Notes: generated from the letters alone by a model not told the origin. Shown: positions 51,418 to 60,325, numbered from the stretch's first letter. The stretch is 64,000 nucleotides of DNA from Rossellomorea orangium (GCF_019334305.1 NZ_JAHWGH010000017.1:1-64000), one strand, 5' to 3'. Translations and numbers: made by a program.

Positions 51418-52202
51418 TTCATCTCACCTTTTTCAACTTGGAGAACTGTGAGGGTAGCTGCTGGATCTTTACTCCTCATTAACGTTTCCCCGACGAGGAT
51501 CCCTTGTGCCCCTGCGTCTTTCACTCTCCTTGAATCCGACTCATCCCTGATCCCACTTTCACTTACGAGGACGACTTCCCTGCCCTTCACCATCGATGCC
51601 AGAGATTCTGTAATGAGAAGATCCACTTCAAAGGTTTTCAGGTTACGATTATTTACTCCGATGATCGTAGCACCGAGTTCTAAAGCTTCTATCATTTCTT
51701 CCTCATTGTGAACTTCTACAAGAACCTCCAGTCCAAGATTTGTGGCATAACAATATAATTCTTTCATCCTGGTGAAATCCAGGGCCGCCACAATTAACAG
51801 AATCACATTCGCCCCTGCATCCCTGGCACGATCGATCTGGATTTCATCAATGATAAAATCTTTACATAAAATCGGGATCGAGACGGCTCTTCGAACATTT
51901 GCAAGATCCTCCATTCTCCCTTTGAAAAATGGTGTATCCGTCAGAACAGAAATGGCGCATGCTCCAGCTTCTGCATAGATAGCGGCTTGTGACACGGGAT
52001 CCACTTCAGTTCGAATATCTCCTTTAGATGGAGAAGCCCGTTTGATTTCTGCTATCACCTGAAGTGACGAAGCGGATTTTAGAGTTTCATATAATGAATG
52101 GTTGTGGGTGCCTTGATACTGAAAGGTAGTATATCCGAATTGTTTTAACTCCTTCACTTCTTCATTCTTCTTTTTAATGATGGTTTCTAAAATGGTTGCC
52201 AT
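51414..52202 (-). CDS. trpC: Indole-3-glycerol phosphate synthase
   Basis: A 262-residue TIM barrel closing the indole ring of CdRP. Family motifs are AEIKRASPSKGDI (catalytic Lys, about 54), CAISVLTD, PILCKDFIIDEIQI, GVNNRNLKTFEVD and VSESGI. It starts directly after the trpD stop codon, with no gap, and overlaps trpF by four bases. Confidence 0.97.
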   Translation of the reverse strand: MATILETIIKKKNEEVKELKQFGYTTFQYQGTHNHSLYETLKSASSLQVIAEIKRASPSKGDIRTEVDPVSQAAIYAEAGACAISVLTDTPFFKGRMEDLANVRRAVSIPILCKDFIIDEIQIDRARDAGANVILLIVAALDFTRMKELYCYATNLGLEVLVEVHNEEEMIEALELGATIIGVNNRNLKTFEVDLLITESLASMVKGREVVLVSESGIRDESDSRRVKDAGAQGILVGETLMRSKDPAATLTVLQVEKGEMK

Positions 52203-53228
52203 TCAAATCACCAACTTTCTTCGTTGTCGACTATAGTGTACAAGGGATGCGAGCGCTTCATTTGCCCGTCCGGTTTCTATACTTTCCCTAGCCAGTTTTA
52301 CACCTTCTGCAAAGGTCGAAGCTTTACCATGGGCAACTAAAGCAATTCCTGCGTTGAATATGACCGTATCAGTATAGGCTCCTTCTTTTCCTTGTAAGAC
52401 GTCCTGTAAGATACGGGCATTCTCCCTTGCATCTCCTCCTTTTATCTCTTCAAGGGTATAAGAAGGAAGCCCGACCTCGTCCCCGGATAGCGTAAATGAG
52501 CTGATTTCACCATCCTCCAAAAGGACAAGATGATTTACACCTGCAAGGGACGCTTCGTCCATGTAATCCGCCCCATTCAGAACGATTGCCCGCTTTCTTC
52601 CCAATTCATGTAAAACATTTGCCATCGTTTCAAGTTTATCTCTTCTATACACCCCGACAAGCTGTGTTTCCAATTGAACGGGATTCGTTAATGGACCAAT
52701 CAGATTAAAGATGGTCGGGATTTTCAATTCTTTCCGGACCTTCATGATTTTCTTTAGCCCTGAATGGATATGGGGGGCATAGAGGAAGGCGATATTGGTT
52801 CCATTCAGAAGATTTTCCACTTCATCTTCCCCGAAGTCCAGGGATACGCCAAGATGTTCTAATACATCAGCACTGCCAGTTTTGCTCGATATGCTCCTGT
52901 TTCCGTGCTTTGCCACTTTGACGCCTGCTCCCGCTAATACGAATGCACTCGTCGTGCTGATGTTAAAACTCTGGGAACCATCTCCCCCTGTTCCACAATT
53001 ATCCAGTACACCTTTCAACGTGCTTTTTACCGGCAGAGCCTTCTCTCGAAGCACTTCAACCAGGGCTGTCATTTCCTCCACCGTTTCTCCCTTCATCTTC
53101 AACAGCGTCAGGAAACATGCGATTTGACTCTCGGTCGTTTCCTCCCTTAATAATTCCTGAACAGCTCCTCTCATCTCATCTTTTTCTAATGAATGACCGT
53201 CAGATAGCTTTTGCAGATAGTTTTTCAC
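52203..53228 (-). CDS. trpD: Anthranilate phosphoribosyltransferase
   Basis: A 341-residue enzyme transferring phosphoribose to anthranilate. The PRPP loop is LDNCGTGGDGSQSFNIST (about 79-96), followed by VAKHGNRSISSKTGSADVLE; NLIGPLTNP marks the anthranilate side. The start is GTG with AAAGGGGAA upstream, lying 29 bases inside the end of trpG. Confidence 0.97.
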   Translation of the reverse strand: MKNYLQKLSDGHSLEKDEMRGAVQELLREETTESQIACFLTLLKMKGETVEEMTALVEVLREKALPVKSTLKGVLDNCGTGGDGSQSFNISTTSAFVLAGAGVKVAKHGNRSISSKTGSADVLEHLGVSLDFGEDEVENLLNGTNIAFLYAPHIHSGLKKIMKVRKELKIPTIFNLIGPLTNPVQLETQLVGVYRRDKLETMANVLHELGRKRAIVLNGADYMDEASLAGVNHLVLLEDGEISSFTLSGDEVGLPSYTLEEIKGGDARENARILQDVLQGKEGAYTDTVIFNAGIALVAHGKASTFAEGVKLARESIETGRANEALASLVHYSRQRRKLVI

Positions 53229-53811
53229 GGTTATTCCCCTTTCTCATCTCGTCTATAAAATGCTGTATGATTTTCTTGCCCGTTTTCGTCCCGATCGATT
53301 CAGGGTGGAATTGAACCCCGTACAATGGATATTTCATATGCTTGATGGCCATGATCTCCCCGTCATCCATAGAATGGGCAACCTCTTCCAGGGGAGCTTT
53401 CAACGTCCCTTTCTTAATCACCAAAGAGTGATATCTCATGACTTCAAGTGGTTGAGGCAGATATTCGAATACTCCGCTGCCATTGTGTTTGATGAGGGAA
53501 GTCTTCCCGTGCATCACGTTATCGGCCAATTCAATAGTTGCCCCAAAGGCGGCGCCGATCGCTTGATGACCTAAGCATACCCCCATAATCGGCACACTAG
53601 AGTGAAGATTCTGGATAATGGAGATGCAGATTCCCGCTTGTTCGGGCTTTCCCGGTCCCGGTGAAAGGATGATACCTGAAGGATTTAGTTTCTTGATTTC
53701 TTCAAGTGAAGTTGCGTCATTCCGCCTGACAACCACCCTCTCTCCAAGCTCTTCTATATATTGATACAGGTTATACGTAAATGAATCATAATTATCAATG
53801 AGTAAAATCAT
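53200..53811 (-). CDS. trpG: Anthranilate synthase glutaminase subunit
   Basis: A 203-residue class I glutamine amidotransferase that feeds ammonia to TrpE. The nucleophile Cys is in MGVCLGHQAIG (about 79), with the His/Glu pair in GVQFHPESI (about 172). In B. subtilis the one glutaminase shared by TrpE and PabB lies in the folate operon; here a copy sits in the trp operon, overlapping trpE by four bases, so it is probably dedicated to tryptophan. Confidence 0.95.
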   Translation of the reverse strand: MILLIDNYDSFTYNLYQYIEELGERVVVRRNDATSLEEIKKLNPSGIILSPGPGKPEQAGICISIIQNLHSSVPIMGVCLGHQAIGAAFGATIELADNVMHGKTSLIKHNGSGVFEYLPQPLEVMRYHSLVIKKGTLKAPLEEVAHSMDDGEIMAIKHMKYPLYGVQFHPESIGTKTGKKIIQHFIDEMRKGNNREKLSAKAI

Positions 53812-55199
53812 CCTGTTACCTCCAATAATGATTTTGCCTTATTCAGCGTTTCTTCATATTCGCTTTCAGGATCTGAATCATATACGATACCTGCACCCGC
53901 CTGAACATTGGCAATGCCATCTTTCAGGACCATTGTGCGGATGGCCAGGGCAAAGTCCAGATTCCCGTTGATCCCGATATATCCAACCGCTCCCGAGTAC
54001 ACTCCTCGCTTTGTCGATTCAAGTTCATTGATGATCTGCATTGCCCTGATTTTCGGTGCCCCGCTGACCGTCCCTGCCGGCAAACAGCTTGTTAATGCTT
54101 CTAAAGGGGTCACATCACCTTTCAATTCTCCTTTTACCTCTGAAACGATGTGCATCACATATTTATATCTTTCGATGGTTAAGTATTTGGATAAATGGAT
54201 GGAGCCGACTGTACAAACCCTGCCTAAATCATTTCTGCCCAAGTCAACGAGCATTCGATGTTCGGCAATTTCCTTTTCATCTGACAAAAGTTCTTTCTCC
54301 AGCTCCAAATCTTCAGAACTTGTTGTCCCTCTTCGCCTTGTCCCTGCAATCGGATTTGTCGTTATTTCGTCACCCTGGACTTTCAATAGACTTTCCGGTG
54401 AAGCACCCAAAACGATGTAGTCTTCGAAATCAATAAAAAACATATAGGGTGATGGATTTGATTTTCTCAAGCTCCTATAAAATGAAAATGGTTCACCAGA
54501 AAATGGAGCCTGAAGTCTTTGCGAAAGTACCACTTGAAAGATCTCTCCTTCAATAATGGATTGCTTTGCCTTCTCCACCTTATTCATGAATTCCTCTTTC
54601 GACGTTTGAGCACGAAAGCTGAGGCGGTCAAGTTTTTCTTTATGTGTGTGTAAATACACACCGGTAAGTTCATTCTCAAGCTTCTTGATCTTATCCTCCA
54701 GTTCCTCTCCTTCCCCCCCGGTCCATTCATCCATCACGACGATAAATACTTTATGCTCTAGATGATCGAAGACGATGACCTTTTCATAGAACATAAGGTG
54801 GATGTCCGGCATTTCCATTTCATCAGATGGAGTCTTTCCGATATCCTCATACTGCCTGATCACATCGTAACCCAGGTACCCGATCCCTCCACCAGCAAAA
54901 GGAAATGGAATATCCTTTTGCTGGTGGGGGATAAGATGTTGAATGATCTTTATCGGATCCCCCGTCCGCTCTTCTACCTGATCTGAAGACGTTCGTTTGA
55001 TCTGTACGTCATTTCCGTATGCCTTGCATTCTAAAAATGGATCGCTTCCTACAAATGAATATCGTCCGGATTGTTCATGTTTGAGGGAACTCTCCAATAA
55101 AAACTTTTTCTTGCCCTCAAGGGATTGAAAGAGTGAGATAGGTGTATACATATCACCATTCAATTCTTTCACCATATAATTCAATTCCTGCTGTTTCAT
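53808..55199 (-). CDS. trpE: Anthranilate synthase component I
   Basis: A 463-residue chorismate-using enzyme, first step of the pathway. Motifs: NPIAGTRRRG (about 286), LVDLGRNDLGRVC, YKYVMHIVSEVKGEL and LPAGTVSGAPKIRAMQII (about 376-393), then AGAGIVYDSDPESEYEET. An N-terminal LLES-type motif (FLLESSLKHEQSGRYSF) forms the tryptophan feedback pocket. I place the start at ATG 55199 (TTGGAGG upstream); the frame runs on through the T-box terminator but that part is RNA leader. It is the first gene of trpEGDCFBA. Confidence 0.96.
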   Translation of the reverse strand: MKQQELNYMVKELNGDMYTPISLFQSLEGKKKFLLESSLKHEQSGRYSFVGSDPFLECKAYGNDVQIKRTSSDQVEERTGDPIKIIQHLIPHQQKDIPFPFAGGGIGYLGYDVIRQYEDIGKTPSDEMEMPDIHLMFYEKVIVFDHLEHKVFIVVMDEWTGGEGEELEDKIKKLENELTGVYLHTHKEKLDRLSFRAQTSKEEFMNKVEKAKQSIIEGEIFQVVLSQRLQAPFSGEPFSFYRSLRKSNPSPYMFFIDFEDYIVLGASPESLLKVQGDEITTNPIAGTRRRGTTSSEDLELEKELLSDEKEIAEHRMLVDLGRNDLGRVCTVGSIHLSKYLTIERYKYVMHIVSEVKGELKGDVTPLEALTSCLPAGTVSGAPKIRAMQIINELESTKRGVYSGAVGYIGINGNLDFALAIRTMVLKDGIANVQAGAGIVYDSDPESEYEETLNKAKSLLEVTG

Positions 55200-55237
55200 T
55201 ATCTTTTTGCCTCCAATTCTCCACCATAAAATCCCAT

Positions 55238-55512
55238 AAAAAAAGTCCCCTATGAACAGAAAAATCTGTTCATAGAGGACGATGCTGACCGCGGTGCCAC
55301 CTCTATTGGGATATAGATCTATATCCCCTCTTGTTTCAAGTACGGGGTATATCACCCGATACTCTATCCTATTAACGGTGGAAATCCGTATGATCCTACT
55401 TCATTCAGATCATCTCTCATAAGTCCATTCCAGACAAGCTATCATGCTAAGGTCTCACTATCCTTAACTCCCTGTTAGGCATCACTTGAATGTACTCCTC
55501 TTATTCAACGAT
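55238..55512 (-). promoter_or_regulatory. Tryptophan T-box riboswitch, trpE-proximal
   Basis: The T-box sequence GGTGGCACCGCGG is at 55289-55301 and is followed by the terminator TCCTCTATGAACAG with its complement and seven T (55238-55280). The specifier loop has AGTA on the 5' side and GAATGGA on the 3' side (TGG = Trp at 55425-55427). It ends 38 bases before the trpE start. Uncharged tRNA-Trp should allow read-through. Confidence 0.93.
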
Positions 55513-55530
55513 TTATCACTATGTAATTAT

Positions 55531-55815
55531 AAAAAAAGGGCATCCCTATCCTAATCTTTTTCATAAAAAAGAAAGGACGGGATACCCGTGGTGCCACCTT
55601 TGTTGACTGCCTCGGCAGTCCACTCAATCGTATCGAAGCACAATGCTTTTAATACGCGTCTTTTGTAACGATAAGACATTCGCCAAAGCCTACTCCTAAC
55701 GTTTCGGTTTGGAAGCTCGGAAGTCCATTCCCTATGACCGTTCACACTGGTTCACACCAACCACCAGCTCTCTGCAGTGTCGATTATAGGTACTCCTCTT
55801 CGTCAAAGCCAATCG
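55531..55815 (-). promoter_or_regulatory. Tryptophan T-box riboswitch, promoter-proximal (tandem copy)
   Basis: A second complete T-box directly upstream. T-box sequence GGTGGCACCACGGG at 55585-55598; terminator GGGTATCCCGTCCT with AGGATAGGGATGCCC and seven T (55531-55587). Its specifier loop AGTA-CCTAT...ATAGG-GAATGGA again gives TGG (55725-55727). Two T-boxes in series require tRNA-Trp to be sensed twice before trpE is transcribed, giving steeper control. Confidence 0.93.
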
Positions 55816-55834
55816 CTCATTTAATTAATTGTTT

Positions 55835-55866
55835 ATTATACTAATCTCTTTTTATCACGATGTCAA
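55835..55866 (-). promoter_or_regulatory. Probable sigma-A promoter of the trp operon
   Basis: On the minus strand TTGACA (55861-55866) is followed by TATAAT (55835-55840) after 20 bases; TAGTAT at 17 bases is an alternative -10. Transcription would start just upstream of the first T-box. Confidence 0.6.
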
Positions 55867-55908
55867 CCATTTCTCAAATAAATTATATTCAACATTGTGG
55901 TTAATGGT

Positions 55909-56766
55909 TCACACTATGGAAATCATCATCGAATCGCAAACCGGCCGATATCCGATTTCTATATAGATCTTGTTGGACGTGGGATTATCCAGGTCCGTAT
56001 ACAGGGAACAGAAAGAATGATCCTTCAATAAAAGGCGGCTGAGTTCGGCTACAACAGAAGATGCATATCCTTTTTTCCTGAATTCTTTAGGGGTATAAGC
56101 AAAATTGACAGTAATTCCATTTTCCGTTCTTCTTGCCCCCCTTGCCATGGAAACAGGCTGGCCGTCCACTTCCCAAAAGAAAACATATGCTTCCTTCTCA
56201 ATCATGTCTTTCGCCCTTTTCAGCGATTCGTCTCCTGACATAGATACCACTTCTGTATCGGCGACAAATTCACTGATCCATTTGGCCAACAACCTCTCCT
56301 GACCAGAGCATACGGGAACCATTTGTCCCTCGCTAAGCGGGATATCTTTCACCTTATTCAATTGATACACACGCTGGTTCATGCGGATACTGGTACTCGC
56401 TCCCGTAACGTGACTCCACTCCCGAGTCAATTGAAGCGCCGTTTCCTTTTCGGCAACAAAACCTGGAATCGATAGATGAACATCCTCACAGAAGTCTTTG
56501 AGTAGTATTGTAATTCCTTTAATCTCTTCTTTTTCTACTTTCAGAGTACTGACAAGGTAATGGGGTGGCGTCATGATGAATGATCCCACCACCAAGCCGG
56601 ATTCATCTTCCACTAAAAGAAGCAGTGGGTCTTTATATTTGTCACTCGTTTTCATCGTATTCAATAAGCCCAATGGCAGGTTATTCGCCGCCTCATCCTC
56701 CATTAACAGGGAATGTACCTTATCGTAGAAGGCAATTGGATCCTTGAACTGTGTCAGCTTATACAT
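55909..56766 (-). CDS. GNAT-family acetyltransferase
   Basis: A 285-residue protein with a GNAT domain in its second half: GARRTENGITVNFAYTPKEFRKKGYASSVVAELS (about 205-238) contains the acetyl-CoA loop RKKGYAS, and the end has the NKIYIEIGYRP motif. The N-terminal half is a separate alpha/beta domain typical of FR47-like Bacillus members. ATG 56766 follows GGGGTG by six bases; the frame is open to 56787. It lies 43 bases upstream of the trp promoter on the same strand. Substrate unknown. Confidence 0.85.
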   Translation of the reverse strand: MYKLTQFKDPIAFYDKVHSLLMEDEAANNLPLGLLNTMKTSDKYKDPLLLLVEDESGLVVGSFIMTPPHYLVSTLKVEKEEIKGITILLKDFCEDVHLSIPGFVAEKETALQLTREWSHVTGASTSIRMNQRVYQLNKVKDIPLSEGQMVPVCSGQERLLAKWISEFVADTEVVSMSGDESLKRAKDMIEKEAYVFFWEVDGQPVSMARGARRTENGITVNFAYTPKEFRKKGYASSVVAELSRLLLKDHSFCSLYTDLDNPTSNKIYIEIGYRPVCDSMMISIV

Positions 56767-56814
56767 ATTATCACCCCAACACAACATTCGACATGTTCTA
56801 TGATAATTCCTGCT

Positions 56815-58311
56815 TTATTCAGGAAGCTTTTTCCCGGTAATGGAGTGAAAGACATGGTAACCACTGACAGATACTCCGATGGTCCCTGCACCAGGAAACA
56901 CGGAATCACCACAAACCCAGATGTTCTTAAGTGGCGTCCTGTGGGAAAGGCTCTTGAAGAGGGCATACTCATTGGTTTGGGGGAATCCACCAACAATTCC
57001 CCCGGGTCGACCTGTGAATCGTTCCCACGCCTTAGGCGCACCTGGGTAGAGTTCTACAATGCCTTTTCTGATAGAAGGTATGACCGCCTCTATTGAATCC
57101 AGCATCTTCTCTTGAAGCTGCTCCTTATAGCAATCATACTTCTCTTTCGTATTCCAATTGTTTAAACTCGTATGTGTGGAAACGGTCAAGGTCCTGAATC
57201 CTTCTGGGGCACGATTCCGATCTTCCGGATGCGACCATGACAAAAATAGATGGTCCCCTTCCGTCATATTCCCATTTTGAATAGTACAAACTTGTGAAAA
57301 CAATGGAAGATCATCCGGCAGCACTTCTTCTTTCAGTAATATGTAAAGTGACATCGTCCCCCACACCGCTTCGAGATCTTTTCCTTTCAGATAGTTTTTC
57401 AATTTTGCACCATATTTTGAAGGAAACAGACTTTCAAGGGCTTGCACCGGTACGTTGCATATGACGTGTTTTGCCCTGTATTCATTGCCTCTATGATCAC
57501 TTACTACCCACTGTTGATCTTGATCATCGCGGTCAATATCGACCACCTTCCTCCCCAAAGAAGCGTTGACACCGACAGATTCTGCTGCGTTGACAAGCTT
57601 ATGGGCAATCTGGTAAAGCCCGCCTTCGAGGTAAAAGGCACCTTCATGATAGATATCCAGGGCCAGGCATCCCAACAACAATGAACAATGATCGCTCCCC
57701 ACCTGCATACTGTCAATCAGCTGCCCATCAATAAAGTGTTTAAAGGAAGAATGATCATGTAGATTGTATTTCTTCAGTAAGTGAGACATCGATTCTTTAA
57801 AAAATGGAAGAAGGGTCAATGATCTTGGACGCAGACTTACAACGAGTTCCAACCATTCTCTCATTGTTTGAGGCGGTAAAGCCGGAAGCGCACCCATTAA
57901 TTTCCGTATTTCCTTTGCAATCCTGTACACTTCCCTGAAAAAATGGCTGATTTGATTTGCTATTTCTGGGAATGCTTTCTTTAATTCATTCACATGAATT
58001 TCCCGGTTCCGATGAAAAGTCAGGGTATGATCAGGAAGATGGACTTCCATCACCCTCTCAAGCAGCAAATGAGGCGGGAATTCAATTCCCAGGTATGTAA
58101 AGATACGCTGATGAATACCCCCTTTTTCAAATCCCATGCCAAGGGTCGCCCCGACAGGAAACAGTGCTTTCCCCCGTTGGAACTTACCTGCACATCCTCC
58201 CCATTCCCGGGAGGCTTCAAGTAGTTGTACATGATAACCTGCACTTCCAAGGAGGGCTGCAGCGGTCAGCCCCCCAATCCCTCCTCCGACAACGACAACC
58301 GTGTTTTCCAT
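56815..58311 (-). CDS. FAD-dependent oxidoreductase, phytoene desaturase (CrtI/CrtN)-like
   Basis: A 498-residue flavoprotein. The N-terminal ADP-binding fold is VVVVGGGIGGLTAAALLGSAGYHVQLLEA (4-32, with the final acidic residue), followed by GGCAGKF. The C-terminal FAD motif reads NIWVCGDSVFPGAGTIGVSVSG. This is the carotenoid desaturase/isomerase layout, but no phytoene or diapophytoene synthase lies beside it, so a pigment role is uncertain; amine-oxidase-like or retinol-saturase-like activity is equally possible. It is preceded by panF in the same direction with a terminator between. Confidence 0.85.
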   Translation of the reverse strand: MENTVVVVGGGIGGLTAAALLGSAGYHVQLLEASREWGGCAGKFQRGKALFPVGATLGMGFEKGGIHQRIFTYLGIEFPPHLLLERVMEVHLPDHTLTFHRNREIHVNELKKAFPEIANQISHFFREVYRIAKEIRKLMGALPALPPQTMREWLELVVSLRPRSLTLLPFFKESMSHLLKKYNLHDHSSFKHFIDGQLIDSMQVGSDHCSLLLGCLALDIYHEGAFYLEGGLYQIAHKLVNAAESVGVNASLGRKVVDIDRDDQDQQWVVSDHRGNEYRAKHVICNVPVQALESLFPSKYGAKLKNYLKGKDLEAVWGTMSLYILLKEEVLPDDLPLFSQVCTIQNGNMTEGDHLFLSWSHPEDRNRAPEGFRTLTVSTHTSLNNWNTKEKYDCYKEQLQEKMLDSIEAVIPSIRKGIVELYPGAPKAWERFTGRPGGIVGGFPQTNEYALFKSLSHRTPLKNIWVCGDSVFPGAGTIGVSVSGYHVFHSITGKKLPE

Positions 58312-58372
58312 CCTTCTTCACCCAATCCGTCATTTGTTACTATCCAATGTACTCTTTTGTCGTTGTAAACAC

Positions 58373-58409
58373 AAAAACGGATGGGTCGGTTAAACCCATC
58401 CGTTTTTAT
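58373..58409. terminator. Intrinsic terminator of yhdT-panF
   Basis: AAAAACGGATGGGT pairs exactly with ACCCATCCGTTTTT; T-runs occur on both strands. The panF stop codon lies in the loop. Confidence 0.9.
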
Positions 58410-59829
58410 GTTTCGATTGAGTGGCCAGAGATACCGATACGTACATGAAGAAGGAGATGATAATCGGAAAGATGACCGTATGCATATCCAGATAGTTCGG
58501 GGCAAAGCTATGGAATGAAACATATGCCAAAAGCCCGGAAATCATGGAAGAAAGCGCTCCCGGACCATTTCCCTTTTTCCAGTACAGGCCTAAAACAATT
58601 GGCCAGATGAACACCGCTTCAAGCCCCCCAAACGAAAACAAATTGAGCCAAATGATCAATTCAGGCGGACTTAATGCCATAAGAAAAACCAGAATCCCTG
58701 TTACACTCGTCACCCAGAAGCTAATTTTCTTAATCTTTTTCTCTTCTGCATCCCTATTGATGAAATTCATATATACATCTTTTACGATCGCTGACGATAC
58801 AATCAATAGCAAAGAATCCACCGTCGACATGATCGCTGCCATTGGGGCTGCCAGTACAATCCCCGCAAGCCATGGTGGAAGCACTTCAAGCGCAAGTAGT
58901 GGCATGACTTTGTCCGCCACTTCAATTCCCGGCACGACCGCTCTTGCAAGTACACCGATGAGATGCATGCCAAGCATGATCGAACCAACGACAATCGTAC
59001 CGATGATCAAAGCCCTGTGCAGGGAACGTGAATTTTTATAACTCATGGCCCTTACAGCTACTTGAGGAAGTCCAACGACACCCACTCCCACTAAAATCCA
59101 GAAGGAGGAAATATACCTGGCACTCAGTTCACCGTTCGGTCCATGAGGACTTAATAAATTTGGGTTTTCAGCCTGCAATTCAAGCATGATCTTTTCCATG
59201 CCCCCACCTGCCACGATGGTAGCAACGAGCAGGATGATGGTCCCTCCTAGCATGACAACTCCCTGGATTGCGTCAGTGATGGCAACTGCACGGAAACCGC
59301 CTATTATGACATACACAAGCACAGAAACAGCAAAAAGGAAAAGTGCCGCTTCATAGCTCAATCCCGTCAACGATTCAATAAGCCGTGCGCCCCCTACCCA
59401 CTGGGCAATCATGGCTGAAAATAGAAATATGATGATACTGATTGCAGACAGGATCGTAATCTTATTACTCCCATACCGCCCCTGTAAATAATCGATTAAT
59501 GTAACGGCTTTATACTTTCGTGACATGATGGCAAACTTTTTCCCCAGAATGAGGAGGACAAAGTATCCAGTCACCACCTGACTCATGGCAAGAAGCACCC
59601 ATGATAAACCATATGTATATGCAGCGCCCGGACCACCGATGAAGCTAGAGGCACTTCCGTATGTGGCGATCATCGTCATCGCAAGGATGAATCCTCCGAG
59701 TTCACGGCTCCCGAGGAAATACTCCTGTACAAATGATTCTGATTTACTAACATTTCTTGCTGTATAGATTCCTACTATGAAAATCAAAATTAGAAAGGCA
59801 AATAAAGGTATCAAAGCCATACTATTCAT
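58390..59829 (-). CDS. panF: Sodium/pantothenate symporter
   Basis: A 479-residue sodium:solute symporter with about 13 helices. ATYGSASSFIGGPGAAYTYGLSW (about 53-75) is the family's Na+/substrate region and the SSS signature appears in GGFRAVAITDAIQG. The pairing with a YhdT-type gene is the E. coli yhdT-panF arrangement and fixes the assignment better than sequence alone. ATG 59829 is nine bases after GAGGAGG and overlaps the yhdT stop by eight bases. It imports vitamin B5, the precursor of coenzyme A. Confidence 0.88.
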   Translation of the reverse strand: MNSMALIPLFAFLILIFIVGIYTARNVSKSESFVQEYFLGSRELGGFILAMTMIATYGSASSFIGGPGAAYTYGLSWVLLAMSQVVTGYFVLLILGKKFAIMSRKYKAVTLIDYLQGRYGSNKITILSAISIIIFLFSAMIAQWVGGARLIESLTGLSYEAALFLFAVSVLVYVIIGGFRAVAITDAIQGVVMLGGTIILLVATIVAGGGMEKIMLELQAENPNLLSPHGPNGELSARYISSFWILVGVGVVGLPQVAVRAMSYKNSRSLHRALIIGTIVVGSIMLGMHLIGVLARAVVPGIEVADKVMPLLALEVLPPWLAGIVLAAPMAAIMSTVDSLLLIVSSAIVKDVYMNFINRDAEEKKIKKISFWVTSVTGILVFLMALSPPELIIWLNLFSFGGLEAVFIWPIVLGLYWKKGNGPGALSSMISGLLAYVSFHSFAPNYLDMHTVIFPIIISFFMYVSVSLATQSKHKNGWV

Positions 59830-60097
59830 GATCATCATCCTCCTCGTCAAAAGGAATATCAGTCAGAAGGAATTTAACGACAACGATCACCAATATGACC
59901 ATAAGGAGAAATCCCATGATGCAGCTATAGAAGAACCATGCAGGCATACCAAGGATCCAATCGTAATCTGAAACAGGCTGCTCCCCGATCCCGAAAGCAA
60001 AGCCATACCACCATAAAAAATTTATAAGAACGAGTGCAATACCAATCAATGCTTCGTGGTTGGCAATCCGAAACCGTTTATCGTCTTTATCGTTCAC
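59822..60097 (-). CDS. yhdT: YhdT-family (DUF997) small membrane protein
   Basis: A 91-residue protein with two membrane helices (about 20-35 and 50-75) joined by GIGEQPVSDYDWILGMPAWFFYS, typical of DUF997, and an acidic tail DEEDDDHE. It is encoded with PanF in many bacteria and is thought to be an accessory of the symporter. The start is GTG at 60097 after a GGAGGGAAAAAGGGAA stretch; the exact spacing is untidy. Confidence 0.85.
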   Translation of the reverse strand: MNDKDDKRFRIANHEALIGIALVLINFLWWYGFAFGIGEQPVSDYDWILGMPAWFFYSCIMGFLLMVILVIVVVKFLLTDIPFDEEDDDHE

Positions 60098-60161
60098 TTC
60101 CCTTTTTCCCTCCTTTAAATAAACATCCTCTAACAATTTACGACAGGATTATAGGAAATGC

Positions 60162-60290
60162 AAGAAAAAGACAGGCCTGAAGCAACTGCTTCAGGCCTGT
60201 CTTTACGAACTAATAAAAGGGGGGTTTTCATGAACCATTCTCTCTAGTATGAAAGAGGGGGAACTCTTTTGTTTAATGAGAATGATTTTC
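60162..60290 (-). ncRNA. Candidate Fur-regulated C-rich small RNA, FsrA-like
   Basis: A transcript of about 125 bases is bounded by a strong promoter (60297-60325) and a strong terminator (60165-60204: GACAGGCCTGAAGCA with its exact complement, then TTTTTCTTG on the minus strand). It encodes no ORF of note. It contains two unpaired C-rich stretches, TTCCCCCTCTTTC (around 60258) and AACCCCCCTTTT (around 60221), complementary to ribosome sites of the type AAAGGGGG. A Fur box lies on its start site. All of this matches FsrA, the Fur-repressed sRNA that blocks translation of iron-rich enzymes in B. subtilis. Sequence identity to FsrA could not be tested here. Confidence 0.72.
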
Positions 60291-60325
60291 AATATCATTG
60301 TAATGTCTGTATTATTAAAAGTCAA
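60278..60325 (-). promoter_or_regulatory. Sigma-A promoter with overlapping Fur box, driving the sRNA
   Basis: Minus strand: TTGACT (60320-60325), 17-base spacer, TACAAT (60297-60302). Directly downstream 60278-60296 matches the Fur 19-mer GATAATGATAATCATTATC at 15 of 19 positions (as read on the plus strand). Fur bound here would block the start site. Confidence 0.75.

Noticed and set aside
55199-55355. N-terminal extension of TrpE to 55355
   Set aside because: The extension is the T-box terminator region translated; a perfect GGAGG precedes the ATG at 55199.
56815-58311. Carotenoid biosynthesis cluster
   Set aside because: Only the CrtI-like enzyme is present; no synthase or further desaturase lies nearby, so the pathway is not claimed.
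60226-60246. Five-codon ORF (MNHSL) on the plus strand after GGGGGG, as a possible leader peptide
   Set aside because: The G-run is simply the complement of the sRNA C-run on the other strand; there is no attenuator downstream on the plus strand.
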